DNA of 31,711 bases from an uncultured Collinsella sp. (GCA_900755685.1 CAAEHI010000057.1:1-31711), one strand, 5' to 3'; shown: positions 23,270 to 31,640, counted from the stretch's first letter. Notes: generated by a model not told the origin, from the letters alone. A program made the numbers and translations.

Positions 23270-23833
23270 ATGCCTACCATTTCCACCGCCGACTTCAAGA
23301 ACGGCCTCGGTCTCCGCATCAAGGACAAGGTCTACACCATCGTCGAGTTCCAGCATGTCAAGCCGGGCAAGGGCGGCGCGTTTGTGCGCTACAAGACCCG
23401 CGACATCAAGAGCGGCCGCGTCGTCGAGAACACCTGCAACGCCGGCACCAAGTTCGAGAGCGTCATGCTCACCACCCGTGAGTTCCAGTACCTCTACAAC
23501 GATGGCACCGACTACATCTTCATGGACAACGAGTCCTATGAGCAGGTTCCCGTTCCCGAGGACATGGTGGGCGAGAACTCCAAGTGGCTGCGCGAGAACG
23601 ACATCTGCCAGCTGCTCTTCGCCGACGATGAGCTCATGGGCGTGACCCCGCCGATGTTCATCGAGACCACCATCGTCCAGACCGACCCGGGCTTTAAGGG
23701 CGACACCGTCCAGGGTTCCACCAAGCCGGCCACGATCGACACCGGCGCTGTCATCCAGGTCCCCATGTACCTCAACGAGGGCGAGGTCATCAAGGTTGAC
23801 ACCCGCGACGGCAAGTTCGTCTCCCGCGTCTAG
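23270..23833 (+). CDS. efp: Translation elongation factor P
   Basis: A 187-residue EF-P, which enters the ribosomal E site and relieves stalling at polyproline. The KOW-like domain I carries the tip loop KPGKGGAFVR with Lys34, the residue modified in many bacteria. Domains II and III follow (OB folds, GVTPPMFIETTIVQTDPG and the GAVIQVPMYLNEGEVIKVDTRDG end). The length is typical. ATG 23270 lies five bases after ACAAGAAAGG. No modification enzyme is encoded nearby. It heads the run efp-asp23-nusB-xseB-tlyA-nadK-recN, with gaps under 30 bases or overlaps. Confidence 0.97.
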   Translation: MPTISTADFKNGLGLRIKDKVYTIVEFQHVKPGKGGAFVRYKTRDIKSGRVVENTCNAGTKFESVMLTTREFQYLYNDGTDYIFMDNESYEQVPVPEDMVGENSKWLRENDICQLLFADDELMGVTPPMFIETTIVQTDPGFKGDTVQGSTKPATIDTGAVIQVPMYLNEGEVIKVDTRDGKFVSRV

Positions 23834-23857
23834 CAACCAACTCTTCTAGGAGGACTC

Positions 23858-24220
23858 ATGCCCCAGGAAATCAAGATTGACGGCATCGGCATTTCGCCCG
23901 ATGTTCTGACCGCCATCGTCTCGCGCGCCGTGTCCGATGTCGAGGGCATCGCCTCCGTTGGCGTCAAGGACCTTGCCACCAACCTTGTCTCCATGATGCT
24001 CTCGTCCAAGGCCCCGGCTTCTGAGCCGGCGGTCGAGGCCGAGGTCGTCGGCGACAAGCTCGCACTCACCGTGCGCGTCGTGGTGTTCTTTGGCTATCCG
24101 TTCAAGAAACTCGCCGAGGCCGTTCGCGCTGCCGTGGTCGCCGCCATCGATGCCCAGGTTGGCGTTGAGGTCGAGCGCGTTGACGTTTGCATCGACGGCC
24201 TCGTTTTCCCCAAGGAGTAA
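23858..24220 (+). CDS. Asp23/Gls24 family envelope stress protein
   Basis: A 120-residue Asp23/Gls24 protein (YqhY/AmaP-partner type) linked to cell-envelope and lipid homeostasis in Firmicutes and Actinobacteria. The family pattern is clear: an N-terminal ISPDVLTAIVSRAVSDVEGIASV, a central beta-rich part LALTVRVVVFFGYPFKKLAEAVR, and the terminal VERVDVCIDGLVF. ATG 23858 follows a near-perfect TAGGAGGA. The position between efp and nusB corresponds to yqhY of Bacillus. Confidence 0.9.
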   Translation: MPQEIKIDGIGISPDVLTAIVSRAVSDVEGIASVGVKDLATNLVSMMLSSKAPASEPAVEAEVVGDKLALTVRVVVFFGYPFKKLAEAVRAAVVAAIDAQVGVEVERVDVCIDGLVFPKE

Positions 24221-24223
24221 CCT

Positions 24224-24811
24224 TTGAGCCTTAAGGTTTATCGCGGGCGTACGCTTGCCCGCAGTCAGGCGCTGCAGCTGCTGTTCCAGGCCGAGGCCAC
24301 GGACAGCCCGCTCGAGCGCGTCCTCGAGGGTGATTTCCTGATCTCGAAGGGTCCCCTCGATCCCTATGCGCTGGAGCTGTGCCGAGGTGCCTACGAGCAT
24401 ATCGACCGCATCGACTGTGCTCTGCGCTCCGTTGCCAAGAACTGGGATCTTATGCGCATGCCCGGCGCCGACCGCAACCTGCTGCGTATCGCCGTTTACG
24501 AGATGCGTTTCCTCACCGACGAGGAGGTCTCGGACGCCATCGTGATCAACGAGGCCGTTGAGCTTGCCAAGGCCTATGGCACCGACCAGTCCGCGTCGTT
24601 CGTCAACGGCGTGCTGGGTAAGATCGCTCGCAGCGAGGAGCTGCCGGGCGAGGACCTATACCAGGAGCTGCTGGCCGAGGATCGCGCTCGCGAGGAGGCA
24701 CAGGCTGCCGAGGCTGCCGCTAAGGTTGCGGTTGCCCAAGCTGAGGCTGGTGCGCTGGCCGAGGATGCGGACGCTGCTGAGGCCGTCGAGGCCGACTCCG
24801 TCGAGGAGTAG
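24224..24811 (+). CDS. nusB: Transcription antitermination factor NusB
   Basis: An RNA-binding helical protein that, with NusE/S10, supports rRNA antitermination. The all-helical NusB domain occupies about residues 8-145: RSQALQLLFQAEA, then PGADRNLLRIAVYEMRFL, and AVELAKAYGTDQSASFVNGVLGKI. The last 50 residues are an Ala/Glu-rich extension (AEAAAKVAVAQAEAGALAEDADAAEAVEADS), making it 195 residues against the usual 130-150. The start is TTG 24224, with AAGGAG inside the end of the preceding gene and a 3-base gap. Confidence 0.93.
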   Translation: MSLKVYRGRTLARSQALQLLFQAEATDSPLERVLEGDFLISKGPLDPYALELCRGAYEHIDRIDCALRSVAKNWDLMRMPGADRNLLRIAVYEMRFLTDEEVSDAIVINEAVELAKAYGTDQSASFVNGVLGKIARSEELPGEDLYQELLAEDRAREEAQAAEAAAKVAVAQAEAGALAEDADAAEAVEADSVEE

Positions 24812-24813
24812 CC

Positions 24814-25053
24814 ATGCCAGAGGGTTCCGTCCGCAACTTTGATGAGATCTCGGACCGTCTGGATCAGATCATCGCTACCGTTCGCTCCAAGGATACGTCC
24901 TTGGAGCGTTCGCTCGATCTGTTTGACGAGGCGATTGAGCTGGGTTCCCGTGCGGTCGACATGGTCGATAAGTTTGAGCTGACGCCGCGTGAGGCCGACA
25001 AGCTCGAGCAGGAATACGATGAGGATGCGGCAAACGAATCCCAGGATAGCTAG
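24814..25053 (+). CDS. xseB: Exodeoxyribonuclease VII small subunit
   Basis: A 79-residue XseB, a coiled helical hairpin that binds the XseA catalytic subunit of exonuclease VII. It shows FDEISDRLDQIIATVRSKDTSLERSLDLFDEAIEL with the family Leu and Glu pattern. ATG 24814 follows GAGGAGTAG, two bases after nusB. The large subunit gene xseA, usually immediately upstream, is not in this window, so it must lie elsewhere or be lost. Confidence 0.9.
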   Translation: MPEGSVRNFDEISDRLDQIIATVRSKDTSLERSLDLFDEAIELGSRAVDMVDKFELTPREADKLEQEYDEDAANESQDS

Positions 25054-25079
25054 GCCGCATCTCCGGATACGAATGGTTG

Positions 25080-25892
25080 ATGGCATTCATGAAACGCGTG
25101 CGTCTTGATGACGAACTGATTTCACAGGGCATCTGCGCCGATCGCGCGGATGCCCTTCGCACTCTTATGGCTGGCTTGGTCTCGAGTGGCGGCGAGCGCT
25201 TGACTTCGCCGGGCCTTAAGGTGACCCCGGGCCTGCCGTTGCACGTGAAGGGGCGCATTCCCTATGTTGGCCGCGGCGGTCTTAAGCTCGAAGGCGCGCT
25301 TGATACGTTTGGTATCAATCCGACGGGCCTTGCCTGTCTGGATGTGGGCTGCTCTACCGGCGGCTTTACCGATTGCCTGCTCAAGCGCGGAGCTGCGACT
25401 GTTGTCTCTGTGGACGTGGGTCGCGCCCAATTCGATTGGTCGTTGCGTCAGGACGATCGCGTGACGCTGCATGAGCGCACCAACGTGACGCAGCTGCCCA
25501 AGCTTGGCTATGCCGGCGCCATCGACCTGGCTGTGTGTGATGTCTCGTTTACCAGCATCGCGAACATTATCGATGCGGTGCTGGCGTGCCTGGCGCCTAC
25601 TGGTTCTTTTTGCACGCTCGTAAAGCCCCAGTTTGAGGCGCCGGCTGCGCTGGTGGGCGAGGGCGGCATCGTGACCGACCCCGCCGTCCGCCGTGATACG
25701 CTTGTGGCGGCGATTGAACTCTTTGCAGCCAAGGGCCTGTCCCCGGTCGATGTGTGCGTTTCACCCATCCATGGTGCCAAGGGCAACGTCGAGTTTTTCC
25801 TGTACGGCACGAGGTTTGTCCCCGGCGACCGCTCGCAAGACGAGCTGCAATCCCAGGTATCGGTTTTGAGCGAGAAAGCTGCAACGCTATGA
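25080..25892 (+). CDS. tlyA: TlyA-family rRNA 2'-O-methyltransferase
   Basis: A 270-residue protein with an N-terminal S4 RNA-binding domain (about 5-65) and an FtsJ-type SAM-dependent methyltransferase domain. LDVGCSTGGFTDCLLKRGA is the SAM motif, then VVSVDVGRAQFDWSLR, DVSFTSI, and VKPQFEA, containing the catalytic lysine region. TlyA proteins methylate cytidines in 16S and/or 23S rRNA; related proteins were called haemolysins. Start choice is uncertain: ATG 25080, ATG 25089 (MKRVRLD, typical family start) or TTG 25077, none with a strong ribosome site. It overlaps nadK by four bases. Confidence 0.9.
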   Translation: MAFMKRVRLDDELISQGICADRADALRTLMAGLVSSGGERLTSPGLKVTPGLPLHVKGRIPYVGRGGLKLEGALDTFGINPTGLACLDVGCSTGGFTDCLLKRGAATVVSVDVGRAQFDWSLRQDDRVTLHERTNVTQLPKLGYAGAIDLAVCDVSFTSIANIIDAVLACLAPTGSFCTLVKPQFEAPAALVGEGGIVTDPAVRRDTLVAAIELFAAKGLSPVDVCVSPIHGAKGNVEFFLYGTRFVPGDRSQDELQSQVSVLSEKAATL

Positions 25893-26749
25893 AGGTCTTT
25901 CTGGTTCCCAATTACTACAAGCAAGAGGCGGTCGAGAGTGGCCTGATGCTCGAGCTTTGGCTTACGCGCCAGGGCTACGAGGTCGCATGGGCGGCCGATC
26001 AGCGATCCAAGATCCAAAGCACGCCTGATATCGACGGCTCCGATCTGGTCATTACGCTCGGCGGCGACGGTACGTTGCTGCGCGCTGCCCGTATCCTCAA
26101 CCATCGTGAGATTCCTATCCTCGGTCTTTCCTATGGTCACCTGGGTTTTTTAACTGCTGCGAGTCCCGAGGAGCGCGACATTCTGCAGGTCGTGAGTGAC
26201 GCCCTTTCCGGTGAGCTACATGTGAGCCGTCGCGCTACCATCGCCGCTGATATCGTGTCCGTGCGCGAAGACGGTACGAAGGATGTCGTGCGCACCTTCG
26301 CCCTCAACGACATGGCGCTTACGCGCGGCCCCCTGTCCGATATGGTCGAGTTTGACATCACGGTGTCCGGTCACCATATCGACCGCCTACGCGGTGACGG
26401 TGTCGTTGTTTCGACGGCGACCGGCTCCACTGGCTATGCACTATCCGCCGGCGGCCCCATCGTCAGCCCCGATTACACGGGTATGGTATGCGTACCCATT
26501 GCGCCGCACACCATTCAGGCCCGTGCCTTCTTGACTTCGCCGAGTGATGCCGTCGAAATCTTTATGTCCGATGATCGCCCGAGTGTTCCGGCGATTGCTA
26601 TCGATGGACAGTTTATTACCTGCGATGGCACCGTTGAGAGCGTGGCTGTGCGCCGCGGGCCCGGAGATGTGCTGCTCCTCGATTACGGCCCCGAGAGCTT
26701 CTATAACTCGGTGAGCCGCGTTTTCTACGGAGTCCGTCATGATCGATGA
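25889..26749 (+). CDS. nadK: NAD kinase
   Basis: A 286-residue ATP/polyphosphate-NAD kinase that makes NADP in the cytosol. The GGDGT motif is at 58-62 (VITLGGDGTLLRAAR). ALNDMALTRG carries the conserved NE/D motif, and TATGSTGYALSAGGPI is the second signature. APHTIQARAF follows the family C-terminal pattern. ATG 25889 lies within the tlyA stop (ATGA) and the gene overlaps recN by 11 bases. The tlyA-nadK-recN order is widespread. Confidence 0.95.
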   Translation: MKVFLVPNYYKQEAVESGLMLELWLTRQGYEVAWAADQRSKIQSTPDIDGSDLVITLGGDGTLLRAARILNHREIPILGLSYGHLGFLTAASPEERDILQVVSDALSGELHVSRRATIAADIVSVREDGTKDVVRTFALNDMALTRGPLSDMVEFDITVSGHHIDRLRGDGVVVSTATGSTGYALSAGGPIVSPDYTGMVCVPIAPHTIQARAFLTSPSDAVEIFMSDDRPSVPAIAIDGQFITCDGTVESVAVRRGPGDVLLLDYGPESFYNSVSRVFYGVRHDR

Positions 26750-28367
26750 GCTGCAGGTTTCTAACATTGCACTCATTCGCGAGGCGACGCTGGTGCCGAG
26801 TGCCGGTCTGACTGTCCTGACCGGCGAGACCGGCGCCGGCAAGACCGCGCTGCTCTCGGCCCTCAAGCTTATTTTGGGTGAGCGCGCGGATTCGTCGACG
26901 GTGCGCGAGGGCGAGGCACTGGCGAGCGTCGAGGCGCGGCTGTTTGACGGCCCGCACGACACGGAAGGCTTCACGGTCCAGCGCAGCCTTTCTGCCGAGG
27001 GTCGCAGCCGCGTGAAGATTGACGGCCGCATCGCCAGTGTGCGCGAGCTTTCGGAGCGCGTCGGTGTGATGATGGATCTGTGCGGCCAGCACGAGCACCA
27101 GCGCTTGCTCGATCCGGCGCATCACGTTGCGATGGTCGATGCATGGGCAGGGCGCCCGGCACTCGAGGCGCTGGATGCGTACCGCGCCTGCTTTAAAGCC
27201 TCGCGCGCTGCCGCCAAGGAGGTTCGACGTGTCGAAGAGGCCTCGCGTGCGCAGGGGAGCCGCGTCGAGGAGGCGCGCTTTGCCCTCGAGCGCATCGGCG
27301 AGGTCGACCCCAAGCCGGGTGAGTATGAGGAACTCGAGAAGCTGCTGCCGCGCTCCGAACATGCCGAGGTACTGGTTGCCACGGCTAACGATGCCCATGC
27401 ATCGCTTGCCGCCGAAGGGGGAGCGCTCGATGCCGTAAACAGCGCCGTGGCAGAGCTTTCCCGAATGGCTACCGTCGATCGCAAACTCGGCGACATTGCC
27501 GATGCACTATCGGATGCCTGTATCTCCCTTGAGGATTGCGCGAACGAGCTTCGTGCCTATCGCGATGGCATCGCCTTCGACCCGCGCGAGCTCGCTCGCA
27601 TGCGTGAGCGGTATTCCGACCTCAAGGGTCTGTTGCGTCAGTGGGGTCCCACTATGGACGATGTTTTTGCCATGCGCGATCGCTCGCAAGAGCTGTTGTC
27701 GCTGGTAGACGATGGTGATGAGCAGATCAAGAAGGCGCGTGAAGCGCTTGGCGCAGCAGAGCATGAACTGTTCGCCGCCGCCAAGGCGCTTAAGCGTGCA
27801 CGCAATACGGCGGCTCCGCGCTTCTGCCACGAGGTGGGCCGCCAGATGGCTCGCCTGGAGATGGGCAGCGCCGAGCTCGTCTGGGAGTCGCGTGATCTTC
27901 CCCGTGCTGAGTGGACGCCCGTTGGTCCTTCGAGCTACGAGCTGCTATACCGCAGCGGTGCCGGTTTGACGCCGCGCCCCCTGCGTCGAATTGCGTCGGG
28001 CGGCGAGCTCAGCCGCGTCATGCTGGCAAGTAAGGTTGTCCTCGGTAACGCAGACGGTGTCGATACGCTGGTGTTTGACGAGGTCGATGCTGGTGTCGGT
28101 GGCTCCACGGCGCGTGCGCTCGCGGGCGTGCTGGCAGATCTCGCCGCTACGCATCAGGTGATTGTCGTAACCCACTTGGCGCAGGTCGCCGTCATGGCTG
28201 ACAAGCATTATGTCGTCAGCAAGGAACCGGGCGATGTTCCCCAGACGCATTTGGGCGAGGTAACCGGCGAAGCGCGTACTGCCGAGATCGCCCGCATGTT
28301 GAGCGGCGATCAGTCCGAGGCAAGCTTGGCCCACGCAAAGCAGATGCTCGAAGAAGCTCGAGGTTAG
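26739..28367 (+). CDS. recN: DNA repair protein RecN
   Basis: A 542-residue SMC-like ATPase that binds double-strand break ends. Walker A is GETGAGKT (29-36, Lys35), the Q-loop region is GQHEHQRLLD, and a coiled-coil middle runs from about 145 to 365. The signature motif is ASGGELSRVMLA and Walker B is DTLVFDEVDAGVGG, followed by VIVVTHLAQVA. ATG 26739 overlaps nadK, with CGGAG upstream. Unlike rarA, no LexA-type box is seen directly before it. It ends the efp-to-recN run. Confidence 0.96.
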   Translation: MIDELQVSNIALIREATLVPSAGLTVLTGETGAGKTALLSALKLILGERADSSTVREGEALASVEARLFDGPHDTEGFTVQRSLSAEGRSRVKIDGRIASVRELSERVGVMMDLCGQHEHQRLLDPAHHVAMVDAWAGRPALEALDAYRACFKASRAAAKEVRRVEEASRAQGSRVEEARFALERIGEVDPKPGEYEELEKLLPRSEHAEVLVATANDAHASLAAEGGALDAVNSAVAELSRMATVDRKLGDIADALSDACISLEDCANELRAYRDGIAFDPRELARMRERYSDLKGLLRQWGPTMDDVFAMRDRSQELLSLVDDGDEQIKKAREALGAAEHELFAAAKALKRARNTAAPRFCHEVGRQMARLEMGSAELVWESRDLPRAEWTPVGPSSYELLYRSGAGLTPRPLRRIASGGELSRVMLASKVVLGNADGVDTLVFDEVDAGVGGSTARALAGVLADLAATHQVIVVTHLAQVAVMADKHYVVSKEPGDVPQTHLGEVTGEARTAEIARMLSGDQSEASLAHAKQMLEEARG

Positions 28368-28385
28368 GTCGTATCAGCGGTGTTG

Positions 28386-28418
28386 GTGGGACAAAATAGA
28401 CTGAAATTTTTGTCCCAC
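28386..28418. terminator. Convergent palindrome between recN and the RpiR-type gene
   Basis: GTGGGACAAAA (28386-28396) and TTTTGTCCCAC (28408-28418) form a perfect 11-bp stem with an 11-base loop. Lying between convergent stop codons, it probably serves as a bidirectional terminator, with the A and T tracts placed inside the stem. The right arm recurs as a lone copy at 11558-11568, after rarA. Confidence 0.6.
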
Positions 28419-28426
28419 TACGCGTT

Positions 28427-29284
28427 TTACTCCACAACCTTATCCGGCTGGATGAGCTCCTCGTAGTAGCTGATATGCTCACGCGCGTCTTTAATTTCGG
28501 GCAGCAGGAAGTTGTAGATGACTTCGATGATCATCGTGGCGCTGATCTTGGAGAACGCGAAGTCACCCGTTGTCAGCAACGCTTCGTGATTGACGGTATT
28601 AAAGGTGTAGTCGGCGAGGCGCGCAAGTGGGGATTTGCTGTCACTGCTGATGACGACTACGGTTGCGCCGCAGTTGCGAGCCGCTTTTGCCATGCGATTC
28701 AGTCGGCGCGATTTGCCGGAGTTTGAGATTAGCACGATGACGTCACCCGGGCGCAACGTGAGCGCAAAGCCGATTGATGTCTCGCTAATGGTACTCGTCA
28801 TGCAGCGCAGGCCCAGCTGCGAAAACTTAAATGTCGCGTCGAGCGCGACCGCGTTTGTATTGCCCACGGCGGCGAACTCAATAACGCCGGCATTCTTAAG
28901 CGCGTGTACAACTGCGGCCAACGTGTCGTGATCAATGCCGTCGATGGTCGCATTAAGCTCGCTCACCTTGGCAGCCAGGATGTTCTTGAGGCTCTGCTCC
29001 ATATTGTCGAGCGAGACCTCATCAGTCAGGCCCTCGTTGCGCTGGCTTTCCAAATCCCTCGCCAGCGAAAACTGAAAGCTGCGGAAGCTACCAAAGCCAA
29101 GCTTGCGGCAGAAGCGCGAAACGGTCGCCTCGGACGTGGCGGCGGCGCGCGAGAGCTGAGCGGCCGTGAGGCGTGGCGCCTCGGACTGGTGCTCCAATAT
29201 ATAGTCGACAATGCGCTGCTCGGACTCGCTGTATCCCTGATGGGTACTAATGAGGGAAAGTGCGCTCTTGCTACTATCGGTCAT
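28427..29284 (-). CDS. MurR/RpiR-family transcriptional regulator with SIS domain
   Basis: A 285-residue regulator. The N-terminal RpiR helix-turn-helix is at about 20-75 (SESEQRIVDYILEH, TAAQLSRAAATSEATVSRFCRKLGF). The C-terminal SIS phosphosugar-binding domain spans about 115-255 (GVIEFAAVGNTNAVALDA, DVIVLISNSGKSRRL, VVVISSDSKSPLARLAD). Such proteins sense sugar phosphates. ATG 29284 follows CAGGAG; the frame is open to 29332 but without a better start. It is divergent from the PTS gene and likely controls it through the palindromic sites between them. The effector is unknown. Confidence 0.9.
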   Translation of the reverse strand: MTDSSKSALSLISTHQGYSESEQRIVDYILEHQSEAPRLTAAQLSRAAATSEATVSRFCRKLGFGSFRSFQFSLARDLESQRNEGLTDEVSLDNMEQSLKNILAAKVSELNATIDGIDHDTLAAVVHALKNAGVIEFAAVGNTNAVALDATFKFSQLGLRCMTSTISETSIGFALTLRPGDVIVLISNSGKSRRLNRMAKAARNCGATVVVISSDSKSPLARLADYTFNTVNHEALLTTGDFAFSKISATMIIEVIYNFLLPEIKDAREHISYYEELIQPDKVVE

Positions 29285-29332
29285 GGATGGCTCCTGGTTG
29301 GCATGAAAATCTAGCTTGATTTGCAATGCCAT

Positions 29333-29338
29333 AGTATA
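29333..29338 (-). promoter_or_regulatory. -10 element of the RpiR-type regulator gene
   Basis: On the minus strand TATACT lies about 48 bases upstream of the start codon. The -35 at the expected distance (TATCTT) is poor, suggesting an activated or weak promoter. Confidence 0.45.
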
Positions 29339-29391
29339 CGGGCATTTTCAATTACAAGATACACCTTGCCGTTTCAAGTGTTGATGGTAAA

Positions 29392-29429
29392 CTTTCACTT
29401 ACCGTTTACGGTTATGAAAGAACCTTTCA
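29392..29429. promoter_or_regulatory. Candidate operator: CTTTCA / TGAAAG half-sites
   Basis: CTTTCA at 29392-29397, TGAAAG at 29415-29420 and CTTTCA at 29424-29429 alternate in orientation. The last two form a perfect 15-base palindrome TGAAAGAACCTTTCA. Further TTTCA copies occur at about 29345, 29372, 29439 and 29477. The cluster sits between the divergent regulator and PTS genes. Confidence 0.55.
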
Positions 29430-29556
29430 CCGGAGAATTTCACCTTGTCTCTTCTCACGCGGACGGTAGGTTGGTATCTTTCAGTTGTGGAAAAACGCGC
29501 ATCGAAGCGCGTGTAGGGGAGCGCTCGCGGGCGCTGTACTCAAGAAGGAGGGACAC

Positions 29557-31560
29557 ATGGCTAAGTTTGACATCATCGCCGCGACCGGTTGCCCGACCGG
29601 CATTGCGCACACCTTCATGGCGAAGGAGGCGCTGGAGAAGGCAGCTGCCGAGCGCGGTCTGACCATTAAGGTCGAGACTCATGGCCAGGTCGGTGTCGAG
29701 AACGAGCTCACCAAGAGCGAGATCGCTGGCGCCAAGGCCGTCGTCGTCGCAGCCGACAAGGATGTCCAGGCTGAGCGTTTCGCCGGCAAGCCCATAGTTT
29801 CCGTTGGTGTTTCCAAGGCCCTGTCCGTTGAGGCCGCCGGTAAGCTGATTGACCGCGCGCTCGCCGCCAAGGGCGACAGCACGGTTGCAGCCGCTGCCGA
29901 TGTCGAGGATGAGGTCGAGGAGAAGGAGTCCATCGGCCACATCATCTACAAGCACCTCATGAACGGCGTCAGCCATATGCTGGTCTTCGTCGTTGCTGGT
30001 GGTGTTCTGACCGCCGTTTCGTTCCTGTGGGGCATTACGTCCTTCGATTCGACGGCGTCTGACTACAACAGCTTTGCTGCGATGCTCAAGATCATCGGCG
30101 GCATCGCCATGAACCTCATGGTTCCGGTGCTTTCCGCCTACATCGCCGAGTCCATCGGCAAGCGCCCGGCGCTCGTCCCCGGCTTTGTTGCCGGTATGAT
30201 TGCCATCCAGGGCCTGCCTGTTAACGCCGAGACCGGCATGATCGACGCCGGTGGCGCCGGCGTGGGCTTCGGCTTCCTGGGCGGCATCGTTGGCGGCTTC
30301 CTCGCCGGCTATGTCATCCTGCTGCTCGAGAAGGTCTTTGCCGGCCTGCCCAAGAACCTGGACGGCCTTAAGGCTATCTTCCTGTACCCGCTGTTCTCGA
30401 CGGCTATCGTCGGCCTGGTCATGCTCGGCATTTCCGGCCCCATGGCTGCCATCAACACCGCCATGATGGACTTCCTCAAGGGCCTGTCTGCCTCTGGCGC
30501 CGTTGTCCTGGGTCTTGCCATTGGCTGCATGTGCGCCTTTGACATGGGCGGCCCGGTCAACAAGGCTGCTTACGTCACCGGTACCGCTATGCTCACCGAG
30601 GCACTGGCTGCTGGTGTTGGCACCGATACCTATAACTTCGGCACCAACTTCATGGCTGCCGTCTCCGCCGCCTGCATCGTTCCGCCGCTGATCACCACCT
30701 TTGCCGTCGTTGTCGGCAAGAAGTACTTCAGCCAGGAGGATCACGACGCCGGTGTCGTCAACCTCATCCTTGGTTGCACCCACATCACCGAGGGCGCCAT
30801 TCCGTTCATGACCAAGAACATCTGGCCCGTCATGCCCATCATGATGCTCGGTTCCTCTATCGCTTCGATCCTGACCATTATGTTCAACGTTCACGATCCG
30901 GCGCCTCACGGTGGCTTCCTGGTCCTGCCCGTTGTCGAGAACGGTCCGCTTTGGGTCCTCGCGATCCTCATCGGCGCTGTGGTCGGTGGCATCCTGTTCG
31001 TGGCCTTCAAGAAGTACGACTTCGAGAAGAATCAGAAGGCCGCTCCTGCAGCCAAGCCGGTTGAGGCTCCCAAGGCCGCTGCCGTCGAGGCCCCCAAGGC
31101 CGAGGCTGCCGACTTCGTTAAGGTCGAGAATGTCTTTGTCGCCGAGGACTTCGCTTCTCGTGACGAGGCTCTGAGCTTCGTTTCCAACCAGGCCGTCAAG
31201 GCCGGTATCGCCAGCGACGCCGACGCCGTGATGAACGCCTTCCTGGCCCGCGAGGCCGAGGGCACCACGGGCATGATGGAGGGCTTCGCCATCCCGCATG
31301 CCAAGTCCGACGCCATTACCGAGGCTGCCGTCATCGTCGTCAAGGACGAGTCCGGCGTGACCGGTTGGGATACCATGGACGGCGCTCCCGTCAACGTGGC
31401 TATCGCCCTGCTCATCCCCGGTGCCCAGGCCGGCACTACGCACCTCAAGATCCTGTCCAAGGTCGCCGAGGCGCTGATGGACGAGGAATTCCGTGCCACC
31501 GTCAAGGGTTCCACCGACGCCGCCGAGATCGCCAAGACGATCAACGCCCGCCTGGTCTAA
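29557..31560 (+). CDS. PTS fructose-family transporter, fused EIIB-EIIC-EIIA
   Basis: A 667-residue membrane permease that imports and phosphorylates a hexose using phosphate from HPr. The EIIB domain is N-terminal, with active Cys12 (ATGCPTGIAHTF, the fructose-type signature). The EIIC membrane domain runs from about 130 to 490 (GVSHMLVFVVAGGVLTA, AFDMGGPVNKAAY, HITEGAIPF). An Ala/Pro/Lys-rich linker follows. A C-terminal EIIA domain has His581 in GFAIPHAKS as the phosphorylation site. The domain order B-C-A differs from the common A-B-C of FruA. ATG 29557 follows AAGGAGGG. No fructose-1-phosphate kinase is adjacent, so fructose or mannose-type sugar remains an inference. Confidence 0.93.
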   Translation: MAKFDIIAATGCPTGIAHTFMAKEALEKAAAERGLTIKVETHGQVGVENELTKSEIAGAKAVVVAADKDVQAERFAGKPIVSVGVSKALSVEAAGKLIDRALAAKGDSTVAAAADVEDEVEEKESIGHIIYKHLMNGVSHMLVFVVAGGVLTAVSFLWGITSFDSTASDYNSFAAMLKIIGGIAMNLMVPVLSAYIAESIGKRPALVPGFVAGMIAIQGLPVNAETGMIDAGGAGVGFGFLGGIVGGFLAGYVILLLEKVFAGLPKNLDGLKAIFLYPLFSTAIVGLVMLGISGPMAAINTAMMDFLKGLSASGAVVLGLAIGCMCAFDMGGPVNKAAYVTGTAMLTEALAAGVGTDTYNFGTNFMAAVSAACIVPPLITTFAVVVGKKYFSQEDHDAGVVNLILGCTHITEGAIPFMTKNIWPVMPIMMLGSSIASILTIMFNVHDPAPHGGFLVLPVVENGPLWVLAILIGAVVGGILFVAFKKYDFEKNQKAAPAAKPVEAPKAAAVEAPKAEAADFVKVENVFVAEDFASRDEALSFVSNQAVKAGIASDADAVMNAFLAREAEGTTGMMEGFAIPHAKSDAITEAAVIVVKDESGVTGWDTMDGAPVNVAIALLIPGAQAGTTHLKILSKVAEALMDEEFRATVKGSTDAAEIAKTINARLV

Positions 31561-31594
31561 TCCAGCAGTTAGAGAATAAAATCGCCCCTGTAAC

Positions 31595-31631
31595 AAAGGC
31601 GGAGACCCTCTCCAGGGCCTCCGCCTTTTTC
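31595..31631 (+). terminator. Rho-independent terminator of the PTS gene
   Basis: A 10-bp stem AAAGGCGGAG (31595-31604) pairs with 31619-31628, with a small inner CCT/AGG stem. It is followed by T residues to 31630. It ends the single-gene PTS transcript. Confidence 0.88.
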
Positions 31632-31640
31632 ATCCCCAAA

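Noticed and set aside
28386..28418. Transposon end or attachment site
   Set aside because: No target duplication or transposase is nearby; its location between convergent genes fits a terminator better.
29455..31596. 713-codon open frame antisense to the PTS gene
   Set aside because: Codon-bias shadow; low-complexity product and no ribosome site fitting the context.
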